From Amycolatopsis rifamycinica (GTDB lineage Bacteria > Actinomycetota > Actinomycetes > Mycobacteriales > Pseudonocardiaceae): a DNA stretch of 64,000 nucleotides. The notes beneath the pieces are model-generated. The model did no database searches. It worked only from the letters and a program-made list of their open reading frames with translations, and had not been told where the DNA came from. Positions within the stretch are counted from its first letter, which is position 1. Each line of letters begins with the position of its first letter. The DNA lies in NCBI RefSeq assembly GCF_000695625.1, contig NZ_JMQI01000074.1, positions 145,656 to 209,655 on the forward strand. Direction: 5' to 3'. The position numbers and the translations under genes are program-made. Shown in pieces: positions 50,874 to 60,964 of the stretch.

Positions 50874-53800
50874 GGGACACCGTGACCGACACCAGCAGCG
50901 AAATCTCGCCCACGGACATCGCCGTGGTCGGGATGGCCGGCCGTTTCCCGGGCGCCGACGACGTCCGCGCGCTCTGGGAGACCGTGCGCGCCGGCCGCTC
51001 CGGCATCACCCGCTTCACCGACGAAGAACTCCTCGCCGCGGGCGTGCCCGCCGAGCGGCTCGGCGACCCGGCCTACGTCAAGGCGGGCGCCGTCGTGCGC
51101 GGGGTCGAGGACTTCGACGCGGGCTTCTTCGGGATCAACCCGAAAGAGGCCCAGATCCTCGACCCGCAGCACCGCCTTTTCCTGGAGCACAGCCAGCACG
51201 CCCTGGAGGACGCGGCCTGCGACCCGGCGCGCTTCGACGGCGCGATCGGGGTGTTCGCCGGCTGCGCGTGGAGCACCTACCTGACCCACAACCTGACGCC
51301 GGCGAACGCGGCCGGTGAGATGGGCGAGATCGCCATCGCCCTCGGCAACGACAAGGACACCCTGGCCACCCGGGTGTCGCACACGCTGGGCCTGTCCGGG
51401 CCCGCGTTCAGCGTCCAGAGCGCCTGCTCGACGTCGCTGGTCGCGGTGTGCGTCGCGGCGACCAGCCTGGCGAACTTCGAATGCGACGTCGCGCTGGCCG
51501 GCGGGGTCTCGATCGGCGTCCCGCACCAGGTCGGCTACCTCTACCAGCAGGGCGGCATCGCGCCGCCGGACGGCGAGTGCCGCGCGTTCGACGCCGCGGG
51601 CCTGGGCGCCCCGCTCGGCGGCGGCGTCGGCGTGGTCGCGCTGCGCCGCCTGGAGGACGCGCTCGCCGACGGCGACCGGGTGTACGCGGTGCTGCGCGGC
51701 TGGGCGGTCAACAACGACGCCGGCCGCAAGGTCGGCTTCACCGCGCCCGGTGTCGAGGGCCAGGCCACGGTGATCGCCGAGGCGCTCGCCGCCGCCGGGC
51801 TGGAGCCGTCGGACATCGGGTACGTCGAGGCGCACGGCACCGGCACCGCTCTCGGTGACGCCGCCGAGATCGCCGCGCTGCAGCAGGTCTTCGCGGGCCG
51901 GTCGCTGCGGATCGGCTCGGTGAAGACGAACGTCGGGCACCTCGACCGCGCCGCCGGCGTGACGAACCTGATCAAGGCCGCCCTCGCGCTGCACCACGAA
52001 GAGATCCCGCCGACCCGTAACCTCGGCACCCCCAACCCGCAGCTCACCGCGGGCGGCGCCGAGCTGACCGTGGTCACCGAGCGCACGCCGTGGCCGCGCA
52101 CGGACACCCCGCGCCGCGCCGGTGTGAGCGCGTTCGGCATCGGCGGCACGAACGCCCACGTCGTCCTGGAGGAGGCGCCGCTGCCGGTGGCCGCCGAGGC
52201 CGCGGCCGGGCCGGAACTGCTGGTGTGGTCGGCTCGTTCGGCCGCCGCCGCGGACGCGGCCACCGCGAACCTCGCCGCCCACCTCGAAACCTCCGGCGAC
52301 GCCCTCGCCGACGTCGCCCACACCCTCCAAAGCGGACGGACCACGTTCGGGCACCGGCGGATGCTGGTCGCTTCCTCACCGGCCGAGGCGGCACGAAACC
52401 TTCGCGAAGGAGCCGTATCGGCGTCGAGCAACGCCGGCGCCGGCCGCCGCGTCGGGTTCCTCATCGCGGGCACCGGCGAGCAGTACCCGGGACTGGCCGC
52501 GGAGCTGTACGCGTCGTCGCCGGTGTTCCGGGCCGAGCTGGACCGTTGCCGCGCGTTGCTGGGCGAGTCCGTCCTGGACGGGGTACTGGGCGAGCGGCAG
52601 GGCACCGGCGGGCTGGCCGCGCTGCTGGGCCGCACCGGCGGCGAGCGGGCGGGCGACCGCACCGAGGTGCTGCACCCGGCCCTGTTCGCCGTCGAGTACG
52701 CGCTGGCGCAGCTGGTGCGCTCGTGGGGTGTCGAACCCTCGGTGCTGGTCGGCTACAGCCTCGGCGAGTACGTGGCCGCGTGCCTGGCCGGGGTGCTCTC
52801 GCTCGAGGACGCCCTGGCGCTGGTGACGCACCGCGCCAAGCTGATCGCCGCCCTCCCCGGCGGGGCGATGGCCGCCGTGCCGCTGGCCGCCGACGACGTG
52901 CGGGCCCGGATCGCGGGCCTGGACCTCGACATCGCGGCCTTGAACGGCCCCCAGCTGACCGTCGTGTCCGGCACCGCGGAGGCGATCGAGGCGCTGCGCG
53001 CATCGCTGGACGAGGTGCCGTGCCGCCCGCTGGCGACCACCCACGCCTTCCACTCCCGGCAGCTGGCCGGCCTGCGCGACGAGCTGACCGCGTGGGTCGC
53101 CGCGAACGTCACGCTCCACGCGCCCACCATCCCGTACGTCTCCAACGTGACCGGCGAGCTGGTCACCGACGCGCCCGCCCCGGCGTACTGGGCCGAGCAC
53201 ATGTGCGCCCCGGTCCGGTTCGACGACGCGCTCGCGACAGTGCTGGCCGACGAGGACACCGTGCTGCTGGAGCTCGGGCCGGGCCGGTCGCTGGGCGCGA
53301 TGGCCCGCGGGCACCGGGCGTGCCCGCCGAAGCGCTGGGCGTCGGTCGTCCCGACGCTGCCCGGCGCCGACGACCCGGTGCCGGCCACCACGGCGCTGGC
53401 CGAGGCGGCCGGGCGGCTGTGGCTGGCCGGCGTCGACCTCGGCTGGACCGGCGTCCGCGGCGGCCGCGACGCACGGCGGGTCGGCCTGCCCGGGTACCCG
53501 TTCCAGCGCGAGCGCTACTGGATCGACGCGCCGGGGACCGTCACGCCGGAAGTCCCGCGCCTGGCCGCCGAGCCCGACGAGCACGTGCAGGTGCTGACGC
53601 CGTCGTGGCGGCCCCAGCCCGCGCCCGCCGCCGGCACCACGGGCCGGGTCGCGATCCTGCCGGACTCCGGCGGTGTCGCCGCGGCGCTGGCGGAACTGCT
53701 CGGTGACGTGGCCGGCGTGGCCGAGGCCGACACGGTGGTCGACCTGTCGGTCCTCGACCTGGACGACGAGGTGGCGGCGGTCCACGCGGTCTCGCGCACC

Positions 53801-56800
53801 CTCACCGCGGCGGCGGGTGACGGATCACGCGCGGTCCGGGTCCTGCTGGCCACCCGCACCGGCCAAGCGGCCGGGAACGGCCGTGGTGCCGAAGCGGCGG
53901 GCTCGCCCGCGTTCGGCCGGTTGCGGCCCGCCCAGGCGGCCGTCGCCGTGCTGCCGGTGGTCGCGAACCAGGAGTACCTCAACCTCGAGGCCGGCACCGT
54001 CGACCTCGACGCCGCCCACTCACCCGCGGAAGCCGCGGCCGTGCTGGCCGCCGAGCTGCGCTCCCCCGGCACGCCCCTGGTCGCCTACCGGGGTGACCGG
54101 CGGCTCGTCCCCGGGCACCGCCCGGCCGAAGCGGCCGGCGCCCCGGCGATCCGGCCCGGCGGCAGCTACCTGATCACCGGCGGCCTCGGCGAGGTCGGCC
54201 TCACCGTCGCCGAGCACCTCGTCACCCGGGGCGCCCGCCGGCTGGTCCTGGCCGGCCGCAGCGGCGGCACCGGCCCCGCCGTCGCCCGGCTGCGGGCCCT
54301 GGGCGCCGAGGTCCACACCCCGCGCGTGGATGTCGGCGACCTCACCGCGATGCGGGCGCTGCTCGCCGAACACCGCTTCGACGGCATCGTCCACGCCGCG
54401 GCCGACTCCACCGGGTTCCGGCCACTGTCCGAACTGGACGAAGCCGCGATCGCCCGGCACTTCGCCGCCAAGGTCGGCGGGGCCCGGGTGCTGGCCGCGG
54501 CCCTCGACGAGCTCCGGGCGGCCGACCGTCCCGAGTGGACGCTGCTGTTCTCCTCCACCTCGGCGCTGCTCGGCGGCGTCACCTTCGGCAGCTACGCCGC
54601 GGCCAACGCGGCTCTGCTCGCCGAGGCCCACGGACGGCCCGGGTGGATCGCCGCCGCCTGGGACACCTGGCCGGGCACCCTCGAACGCCTGGACGGCCGG
54701 CTCGGCGCGACCATGGCCCGGCACGCGATGACCCGCACCCAGGCGCTGGCCGCGTTCGACCGGCTCACCGCCCTGCCCGGCCCGGCCGTGATCGTCGCCG
54801 CCGGCGGGCTCGACGAGCGGCTGCCCGGCGCGGCGAAGGTCACCACGACCACCACCGCCGACCGGTTCCCGCGGCCCGACCTGCCGCAGCCCTACACCCC
54901 GCCGATGACCGCCACCGAACGCGGCCTGGCCGAGGTCTGGTCGTCCGTGCTCGGCGTCGAGCCGGTCGGCACGCGGGACAACTTCTTCGACCTCAACGGC
55001 AACTCGCTGCTCGCCCTGCAGATGCTCGCGCTGGTCAAGGAGCGCTTCGGCGTCGCCATCCCCACCGTCACCCTGTTCGAGCTGCCGACCGTGCAGGCGC
55101 TCGCCGCCACCCTCGACCACCAGGCACCGGTCGTGGCCCCGGCCGCCCCGGTCGTCGTGGCCGATCCGGACGACGACGAGCTGGACCGGCACATCGCCAT
55201 CGTCGGCATGGCCGGCCGGTTCCCCGGCGCCGGCACGGTCGACGAGTTCTGGCGCAACCTCTGCGACGGCGTCGAGTCGATCACCTTCTTCAGCCCCGAC
55301 GAGCTCGTCGCCGCCGGCGTCGACCCGGCGCAGGTCCGCGATCCGGCCTACGTGCCGGCGCGGCCGGTGCTCGACGACGTCACCGGCTTCGACGCCGCCT
55401 TCTTCGGCCTCAGCCCGCGGATGGCGGCGCTGACCGACCCGCAGCAGCGGCTGTTCCTGGAGGTCTGCTGGGAGGCACTGGAGCAGTCCGGGTACGCGCG
55501 GCCCGGCGACGAACGCGGCCGGGTCGGCGTGTTCGGCGGCTGCAACCTCTCCACGTACCTGCTCGGCATCGCCGGGCAGTTCACCTCCGACGCCGACGCC
55601 AGCATCTACGAGCTGGTCATGGGCAACGACAAGGACGCTCTCACCACGACCGTGTCGTACCTGTTCGACCTGCGCGGCCCGAGCATGGCGGTGCAGACCT
55701 TCTGCTCCACGTCGCTGGTCGCGGTGCACACCGCGATGCGCAGCCTGCGGGCGGGCGACTGCGAAATGGCGCTGGCCGGCGGCGTCTCGGTCCGGGTGCC
55801 CGACCGGATCGGGCACCTGCACTCCCCCGGCGGCCAGGAGTCGCCGGACGGGCACGTGCGCACCTTCGACGCCCAGGCCCACGGCAGCATGTTCGGCGAC
55901 GGCGCCACCGTCGTGGTGCTCAAGAAGCTCGGCGCGGCCCTGCGCGACGGCGACCACATCTGGTCGGTCATCCGCGGCTCGGCGATGAACAACGACGGCG
56001 CCCTCAAGGTCGGCTACACCGCGCCGAGCGTGGGCGGGCAGTCGCGGGTGATCGCCGACGCCATGGCCGACGCGCGGGTCGCGGCCGAAGACGTCGGGTA
56101 CGTCGAGGCCCACGGCACCGCGACCGAGCTGGGCGACCCGATCGAGGTCGCCGCGCTGACCCGCGCGTTCGGGGACACCGCCGAAAAGCAGTACTGCGCC
56201 TTGGGTTCGGTGAAGCCGAACGTCGGGCACCTCGACCGCGCCGCCGGCACGGCCGGGCTGATCAAGGCGTCGCTCGTCGTCCGCGAAGGGCTGATCCCGC
56301 CGACGCTGCACTACACCGCGCCGAACCCGGAGATCGACTTCGCGCACAGCCCGTTCCGGGTGGCCGCCGAGCTCGCGCCGTGGAACACCGGCGGCGGCCG
56401 TCCCCGGATCGCCGGGCTCAACTCGCTGGGCATGGGAGGCACCAACGTGCACGTCGTCGTCGAACAGCCGCCCGACCGGCCGGCGCCGCCGCCCGGTGAC
56501 CCGGACACCGAACGCCGCTACCAGGTGCTGCCGGTGTCGGCCCGCACCGCCGAGGCCGCCGACACGGCCGCCCGGCGGCTCGGCGAGCACCTCGCCGGCA
56601 CCCCGGACGCGCGGCTGGCCGACGTCGCGTTCACCCTCCAGGAGGGCCGCAAGACGTTCGAGCACCGGCGCGCCGTCGTGGCGTCCGATGTGGACGGTGC
56701 GGCCACGGCACTGGCCGGCGCCCCCGCCGCCCGTGTCGAACCGGTGCAGGACCGGCCGGTGGCGTTCCTCTTCGCCGGCGTCGGCGAGCAGTACCCCGGT

Positions 56801-59800
56801 CTCGTGGCCGAGCTGTACCGGCGCGAGCCGGTGTTCCGCGCCCACCTCGACGAGTGCCTGGGGCACCTCGACGGCGACCTCGTCACCGGTGAGCGCGGCG
56901 GCGGGCCGAGCCTGGCCGCGCTGCTGGGGCGGACCGGCGAGGAGGACCCGCGCGCCGAACGGCTGCAGCGCACCGAACTCGCGCAGCCCCTGATGTTCGC
57001 CGTGGACTACGCCCTGGCCCGGACGCTCGTGGACTGGGGACTGCGGCCCGCCGCGATGCTCGGCTACAGCCTCGGCGAGTACGTCGCCGCCTGCCTGGCC
57101 GGGGTGCTCTCCCTCGACGACGCCCTGGCGCTGGTCGCCAAGCGCGCGGAGCTGATCGCCGCGCTGCCGGGTGGGGCGATGGCCGCCGTGCCGCTGCCGG
57201 TCACCGAACTGGAAGCGCGCTTCGACCTCGCGGGCATCGACATCGCCGCCGTGAACGGGCCGGAACTGGTCGTCGTGGCCGGGGAGCACGCGGCGGTCGA
57301 ACGCCTGGCGGAGGACCTGCGGAGGGTGGACGTCCCGTGCCGTCCGCTGCGGACCAGCCACGCCTTCCACTCGCGGATGCTGGCGCCGGCCGCGGCGGAG
57401 CTGACGGCCTGGATCACCGCGAACGTCACGCTGAACGCGCCCGAGCTGCCTTACCTGTCCAACGTGACCGGCGAGCCCGCGACCGCGGAGCTGGTCACCG
57501 ACCCCGGGTACTGGGCGCGGCACATGTGCGAGACCGTCCGGTTCGCCGACGCGGCCACCGCGCTCCTGGCCGACGAGCACCTGGCCGTCGTCGAGATCGG
57601 CCCCGGCCCGTCGCTCGGCGCGCTGCTGCGGGGGCTGAGCCCGGCGAGCCGGTGGCCGATGATCACGGCCACGCTGCCCGCCGCCGACGACCCGCGGCCG
57701 GCCGACGAGGTGCTCACCGACGGACTGGCCCGGCTGTGGCTGCTCGGCGCGAGCCTCGACTGGCCGGCCTACCACGGCCGCGGGACGGCGACGCCGGTCT
57801 ACCGCGGGATCGCCCCCGGCCGCGTGCCGCTGCCGACCTACCCCTTCCAGCGGCAGCGCTACTGGATCGAAGCGGCACCCGCCGCCGGGGGCCGCCGGAT
57901 CGAGACCCCCGCGGACGGGCCCCTGGAGGAGTTCGACCGGATCCCGCTGCTGCCGGAGGAGCAGTGGCTCAACCTGCCCACCTGGCGCCAGACCTCGGCC
58001 GCGCCCGCCGCGCCGCGGCCCGCGTCCTGGCTGGTGTTCGCCCGTCCCGGCCTCGCCGAGGACGTCCTCGGCGGGATCCGCCGCACCGGCGACCCGGTGA
58101 CCGTGGTCCGGCCGGGCGCGGGGTACCGGCCGGGCCCGGACGCCACCGTCCGCCCGGGCGACATCGGCGACCTGCTGGCCCTGCTGCGCGACCTCAAGCG
58201 CAGTGGCACCCGCCTCGACCGCGTCGTCCACCTGTGGAACCTCGACGACGGCGACGCCCTGTCCCTCGGGCTGCACACGCTCGTCGCGCTGGCCAGGGCC
58301 GCCGGCGAGCTGGGCCTCGGCGGCTGGACGCTCGACCTCGCCGCCACCGGCACCCAGCGCGTCCTGCACGACGGCGAGCTGCGGCCCGACGCGGCCACGC
58401 TCACCGGCCCGAACCTGGTCATCCCGATGGAGTACCCCGGCGTGCAGACGCGGCTGATCGACGTCGACGCGGCCGCCGGAGCCGTCGGCGTGGTCGCCGA
58501 ACTGCACCGCCCCGCCCCCGGCCGCACGGTCGCGTTGCGCGGCTCCCGGCGCTGGCTGCCCGGCTACGAGGTGCTCGCGCCGCAGCCGATCGAGCAGGCC
58601 CGAGAGGTGCTGCGCGAGCACGGCGTCTACCTGATCACCGGCGGCCTCGGCGGGATCGGTCTGGCGATGGCCGAGCGGCTGGCCCGCGACAGCCACGCGA
58701 AACTCGTGCTGTTCGGCCGCCGCGGCCTCCCGCCGCGCGAGCGCTGGGCCGGGATCGCCGCCGGCACCGACGAGGTGCCCGGCACGATCCGCGACCGCGT
58801 CGACCGCGTGCTGGCCATCGAGGCGCTCGGCGGCGAAGTGGCCGTCGTCGAGGGCGACGTCGCCGAAGAGGCCGACGTGCGGCGCGCGGTCGCCGTCGCG
58901 GTCGAGCGGTTCGGGGCACTGCACGGCATCCTGCACACCGCCGGCGTGCCCGGCACCGGGCTGATGCAGTTCAAGGAGCCCGGCGACGCCGACCAGGTCC
59001 TCGCGCCCAAGCTGCCCGGCTCCCGGGCCCTCAGCGCGGCCACCGAAGGGCTGGACCTGGACTTCGTCGCGTTGTTCTCCTCGATCACGTCGGTCACCGG
59101 CGGCGGCCCCGGCCAGGTCGACTACTGCGCCGGCAACGCGTGGCTCGACGCCTACGCCGCCGGCCACGGCGGCCGCACGGTGTCGATCTCGTGGGGCGAA
59201 TGGACCTGGAACGCCTGGGACGACGGGCTTTCCGGGTACGAGGAGGACATCCAGACGTACTTCCGCGAGCACCGCGCCAAGTTCGGCATCGACTTCGAGC
59301 AGGGCTGGCGCACGCTGCTGCGGGCGCTCGCCTCGGGCGAGCCGCACGTCGTGGTGTCCACCCAGGACCTTCCGGCGGTGACGGCGGTGGCGGCCCGGTT
59401 CAGCGTCGACGCGGTGACCTCGGCCGCGCACGGCAAGACCGCGGACCGGCATCCGCGGCCGGAGCTGGTCACGCCGTTCCAGGAGCCCGAGGGCGACGCC
59501 GAACGCGCCGTGGCCGAGGCGTGGTGCGACGCGCTGCGCCTGGACCGGGTCGGCGCGTCCGACAACTTCTTCGAGCTCGGTGGCACGTCCCTGCTCGGCA
59601 TTTCGCTGCTGGCGACGCTGCGCACGGCGTACCCGGACGCGGAGCTGCCGCCGCACATCATCCACGAGGCCCCGACCGTCGCCGCGCTCGCGAAGATCGC
59701 CGCCGGCGGGCCGGAGACCCCCGAACCCGCACCCGACAGCAGCGCGCAGGGACAACTGCGCCGCTCCGGCATCAAGGCCGCGGCCGCCCGACGGCGCCGG

Positions 59801-59806
59801 GCCTGA
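50870..59806 (+). CDS. Type I PKS modules 3 and 4: two KS-AT-KR-ACP modules
   Basis: A 2978-residue bimodular synthase. The ATG at 50870 overlaps the PKS2 stop by 4 bp; a GTG at 50882 is the alternative. Module 3: KS C186 (QSACSTS), AT S630 (GYSLGEY) with HAFH at 725, KR Y1242 (GSYAAAN), ACP S1379 (LNGNSL). Module 4: KS C1612 (QTFCSTS) with AHGTAT in place of AHGTGT, AT S2067 (GYSLGEY) with HAFH at 2164, KR Y2752 (VDYCAGN), ACP S2907 (LGGTSL). Neither module has DH or ER. There is no thioesterase; the protein ends in a basic tail (LRRSGIKAAAARRRRA). KRs lack the LDD motif. Release must use another enzyme or another synthase beyond the window. Confidence 0.95.
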   Translation: MRDTVTDTSSEISPTDIAVVGMAGRFPGADDVRALWETVRAGRSGITRFTDEELLAAGVPAERLGDPAYVKAGAVVRGVEDFDAGFFGINPKEAQILDPQHRLFLEHSQHALEDAACDPARFDGAIGVFAGCAWSTYLTHNLTPANAAGEMGEIAIALGNDKDTLATRVSHTLGLSGPAFSVQSACSTSLVAVCVAATSLANFECDVALAGGVSIGVPHQVGYLYQQGGIAPPDGECRAFDAAGLGAPLGGGVGVVALRRLEDALADGDRVYAVLRGWAVNNDAGRKVGFTAPGVEGQATVIAEALAAAGLEPSDIGYVEAHGTGTALGDAAEIAALQQVFAGRSLRIGSVKTNVGHLDRAAGVTNLIKAALALHHEEIPPTRNLGTPNPQLTAGGAELTVVTERTPWPRTDTPRRAGVSAFGIGGTNAHVVLEEAPLPVAAEAAAGPELLVWSARSAAAADAATANLAAHLETSGDALADVAHTLQSGRTTFGHRRMLVASSPAEAARNLREGAVSASSNAGAGRRVGFLIAGTGEQYPGLAAELYASSPVFRAELDRCRALLGESVLDGVLGERQGTGGLAALLGRTGGERAGDRTEVLHPALFAVEYALAQLVRSWGVEPSVLVGYSLGEYVAACLAGVLSLEDALALVTHRAKLIAALPGGAMAAVPLAADDVRARIAGLDLDIAALNGPQLTVVSGTAEAIEALRASLDEVPCRPLATTHAFHSRQLAGLRDELTAWVAANVTLHAPTIPYVSNVTGELVTDAPAPAYWAEHMCAPVRFDDALATVLADEDTVLLELGPGRSLGAMARGHRACPPKRWASVVPTLPGADDPVPATTALAEAAGRLWLAGVDLGWTGVRGGRDARRVGLPGYPFQRERYWIDAPGTVTPEVPRLAAEPDEHVQVLTPSWRPQPAPAAGTTGRVAILPDSGGVAAALAELLGDVAGVAEADTVVDLSVLDLDDEVAAVHAVSRTLTAAAGDGSRAVRVLLATRTGQAAGNGRGAEAAGSPAFGRLRPAQAAVAVLPVVANQEYLNLEAGTVDLDAAHSPAEAAAVLAAELRSPGTPLVAYRGDRRLVPGHRPAEAAGAPAIRPGGSYLITGGLGEVGLTVAEHLVTRGARRLVLAGRSGGTGPAVARLRALGAEVHTPRVDVGDLTAMRALLAEHRFDGIVHAAADSTGFRPLSELDEAAIARHFAAKVGGARVLAAALDELRAADRPEWTLLFSSTSALLGGVTFGSYAAANAALLAEAHGRPGWIAAAWDTWPGTLERLDGRLGATMARHAMTRTQALAAFDRLTALPGPAVIVAAGGLDERLPGAAKVTTTTTADRFPRPDLPQPYTPPMTATERGLAEVWSSVLGVEPVGTRDNFFDLNGNSLLALQMLALVKERFGVAIPTVTLFELPTVQALAATLDHQAPVVAPAAPVVVADPDDDELDRHIAIVGMAGRFPGAGTVDEFWRNLCDGVESITFFSPDELVAAGVDPAQVRDPAYVPARPVLDDVTGFDAAFFGLSPRMAALTDPQQRLFLEVCWEALEQSGYARPGDERGRVGVFGGCNLSTYLLGIAGQFTSDADASIYELVMGNDKDALTTTVSYLFDLRGPSMAVQTFCSTSLVAVHTAMRSLRAGDCEMALAGGVSVRVPDRIGHLHSPGGQESPDGHVRTFDAQAHGSMFGDGATVVVLKKLGAALRDGDHIWSVIRGSAMNNDGALKVGYTAPSVGGQSRVIADAMADARVAAEDVGYVEAHGTATELGDPIEVAALTRAFGDTAEKQYCALGSVKPNVGHLDRAAGTAGLIKASLVVREGLIPPTLHYTAPNPEIDFAHSPFRVAAELAPWNTGGGRPRIAGLNSLGMGGTNVHVVVEQPPDRPAPPPGDPDTERRYQVLPVSARTAEAADTAARRLGEHLAGTPDARLADVAFTLQEGRKTFEHRRAVVASDVDGAATALAGAPAARVEPVQDRPVAFLFAGVGEQYPGLVAELYRREPVFRAHLDECLGHLDGDLVTGERGGGPSLAALLGRTGEEDPRAERLQRTELAQPLMFAVDYALARTLVDWGLRPAAMLGYSLGEYVAACLAGVLSLDDALALVAKRAELIAALPGGAMAAVPLPVTELEARFDLAGIDIAAVNGPELVVVAGEHAAVERLAEDLRRVDVPCRPLRTSHAFHSRMLAPAAAELTAWITANVTLNAPELPYLSNVTGEPATAELVTDPGYWARHMCETVRFADAATALLADEHLAVVEIGPGPSLGALLRGLSPASRWPMITATLPAADDPRPADEVLTDGLARLWLLGASLDWPAYHGRGTATPVYRGIAPGRVPLPTYPFQRQRYWIEAAPAAGGRRIETPADGPLEEFDRIPLLPEEQWLNLPTWRQTSAAPAAPRPASWLVFARPGLAEDVLGGIRRTGDPVTVVRPGAGYRPGPDATVRPGDIGDLLALLRDLKRSGTRLDRVVHLWNLDDGDALSLGLHTLVALARAAGELGLGGWTLDLAATGTQRVLHDGELRPDAATLTGPNLVIPMEYPGVQTRLIDVDAAAGAVGVVAELHRPAPGRTVALRGSRRWLPGYEVLAPQPIEQAREVLREHGVYLITGGLGGIGLAMAERLARDSHAKLVLFGRRGLPPRERWAGIAAGTDEVPGTIRDRVDRVLAIEALGGEVAVVEGDVAEEADVRRAVAVAVERFGALHGILHTAGVPGTGLMQFKEPGDADQVLAPKLPGSRALSAATEGLDLDFVALFSSITSVTGGGPGQVDYCAGNAWLDAYAAGHGGRTVSISWGEWTWNAWDDGLSGYEEDIQTYFREHRAKFGIDFEQGWRTLLRALASGEPHVVVSTQDLPAVTAVAARFSVDAVTSAAHGKTADRHPRPELVTPFQEPEGDAERAVAEAWCDALRLDRVGASDNFFELGGTSLLGISLLATLRTAYPDAELPPHIIHEAPTVAALAKIAAGGPETPEPAPDSSAQGQLRRSGIKAAAARRRRA

Positions 59807-59838
59807 ACTCCAGATCCGTCCACAGAAAGGGAACAGTC

Positions 59839-60681
59839 ATGGCAGTCACGGGAGTGGTGGGCGCCGGCGTCATGGGCATCGGCGTCGCCCAGGACTTCGC
59901 CGCCGCCGGCCACGAGGTCGTGCTGGTCGACGTCGACGAGCGCATCCTCGACGAGGCCCGCGCCGCGATCACGCGCAACTGCCGGCTCAGCCGGCTCATG
60001 GGCGGCCCCGCACTCGACGCGGACGAGATCCTCGCCCGGATCACCACCGCGGTCGGCCTGGCCGCGCTGGACAAGACCGAGATCCTGGTCGAGAACGTCA
60101 CCGAGGACTGGGGCATCAAGGCCGCGGTGCACGCCGAGCTCGACGAGGTGTGCGGCCCGGACACGGTGATCATCGCCAACACCTCGGCCGTGCCGATCAC
60201 GCGGATCGCGTCGGTCGGCAAGAACCCGGGCCGCGTCATCGGCGTGCACTTCATGAACCCGGTACCGCAGAAGCCCGTGGTGGAGCTGATCCCGGGCTTC
60301 CACACCACGCCGGAGACGATCCTGCGCACCCGCGAGCTGCTCACCAGCATCGGCAAGCGCTGGGTCGACGTGAAGGACGCCTCCGGTTTCGTGTCCAACC
60401 GCGTGCTCATGCTGACGGTCAACGAGGCCGCCTACCTGGTGCACGAGGGCGTCGCCACCGCCGAGTCGGTCGACGAGGTCTTCCGCGGCTGCTTCGGCCA
60501 CCCGATGGGCCCGCTGGAGACCGCCGACCTGATCGGCGTCGACACGATCCTCTACAGCGTCGAGGTGCTCTACGAGCACTACGCCGACTCCAAGTACCGC
60601 CCCTGCCCGCTGCTCAAGCAGATGACCGACGCCGGCCTGCACGGCCGCAAGAGCGGCCGCGGCTTCTACACCTACAGCTGA
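59839..60681 (+). CDS. 3-hydroxyacyl-CoA dehydrogenase-like, hydroxymalonyl-ACP pathway (FkbK/ZmaG-like)
   Basis: A 280-residue NAD-dependent dehydrogenase. Rossmann motif GAGVMG (residues 8-13), VENVTED, and the catalytic H137 with N140 in GVHFMNPVP are those of 3-hydroxybutyryl-CoA dehydrogenases. In FkbK-type enzymes the substrate is glyceryl-ACP, oxidised at C3 to the 3-oxo form. The ATG at 59839 follows AAAGGGA. It is 32 bp after PKS3 and heads the extender-unit gene set, which supports the ACP-linked substrate over fatty-acid beta-oxidation. Confidence 0.88.
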   Translation: MAVTGVVGAGVMGIGVAQDFAAAGHEVVLVDVDERILDEARAAITRNCRLSRLMGGPALDADEILARITTAVGLAALDKTEILVENVTEDWGIKAAVHAELDEVCGPDTVIIANTSAVPITRIASVGKNPGRVIGVHFMNPVPQKPVVELIPGFHTTPETILRTRELLTSIGKRWVDVKDASGFVSNRVLMLTVNEAAYLVHEGVATAESVDEVFRGCFGHPMGPLETADLIGVDTILYSVEVLYEHYADSKYRPCPLLKQMTDAGLHGRKSGRGFYTYS

Positions 60682-60709
60682 CCCCTTTCGAACCAGGAGG
60701 AGAACGACC

Positions 60710-60961
60710 ATGTCCGAGACCACCGGCGACATCCTCGCCTTCATCACCGGCCGCTTCCCGCAGGCCGCGATCACCGAGACCGAGGACATCTTCTCGCTCG
60801 GCTACATCAACTCCCTGTTCGCCATGGAGCTGGTGATGCACCTGGAGAAGACCTTCGGCGTCACCATCCCCAACGACGAGCTGCGGATCGACAACTTCCG
60901 CACCGCGGCGGCGATGACCGAGCTGGTCGGCCGCCTGCGCCCGGCCGCGACGGTGGGCTGA
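60710..60961 (+). CDS. Discrete acyl carrier protein for hydroxymalonyl-ACP (FkbJ/ZmaD-like)
   Basis: An 83-residue ACP. The phosphopantetheine serine is S35 in GYINSLFAMEL; the usual DSL is INSL, a change typical of glyceryl/methoxymalonyl carrier proteins. Helix IV region DNFRTAAAMTELV is normal. AGGAGGAGAA precedes the ATG. It would carry the glyceryl unit loaded by the FkbH-like protein through oxidation to hydroxymalonyl and then present it to a PKS AT. Confidence 0.9.
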   Translation: MSETTGDILAFITGRFPQAAITETEDIFSLGYINSLFAMELVMHLEKTFGVTIPNDELRIDNFRTAAAMTELVGRLRPAATVG

Positions 60962-60964
60962 GCC

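Noticed and set aside
50870..59806. Trans-AT or NRPS-PKS hybrid synthase
   Set aside because: Each module has its own AT with intact Ser, and there are no condensation or adenylation motifs; only the sequence style recalls hybrid systems.
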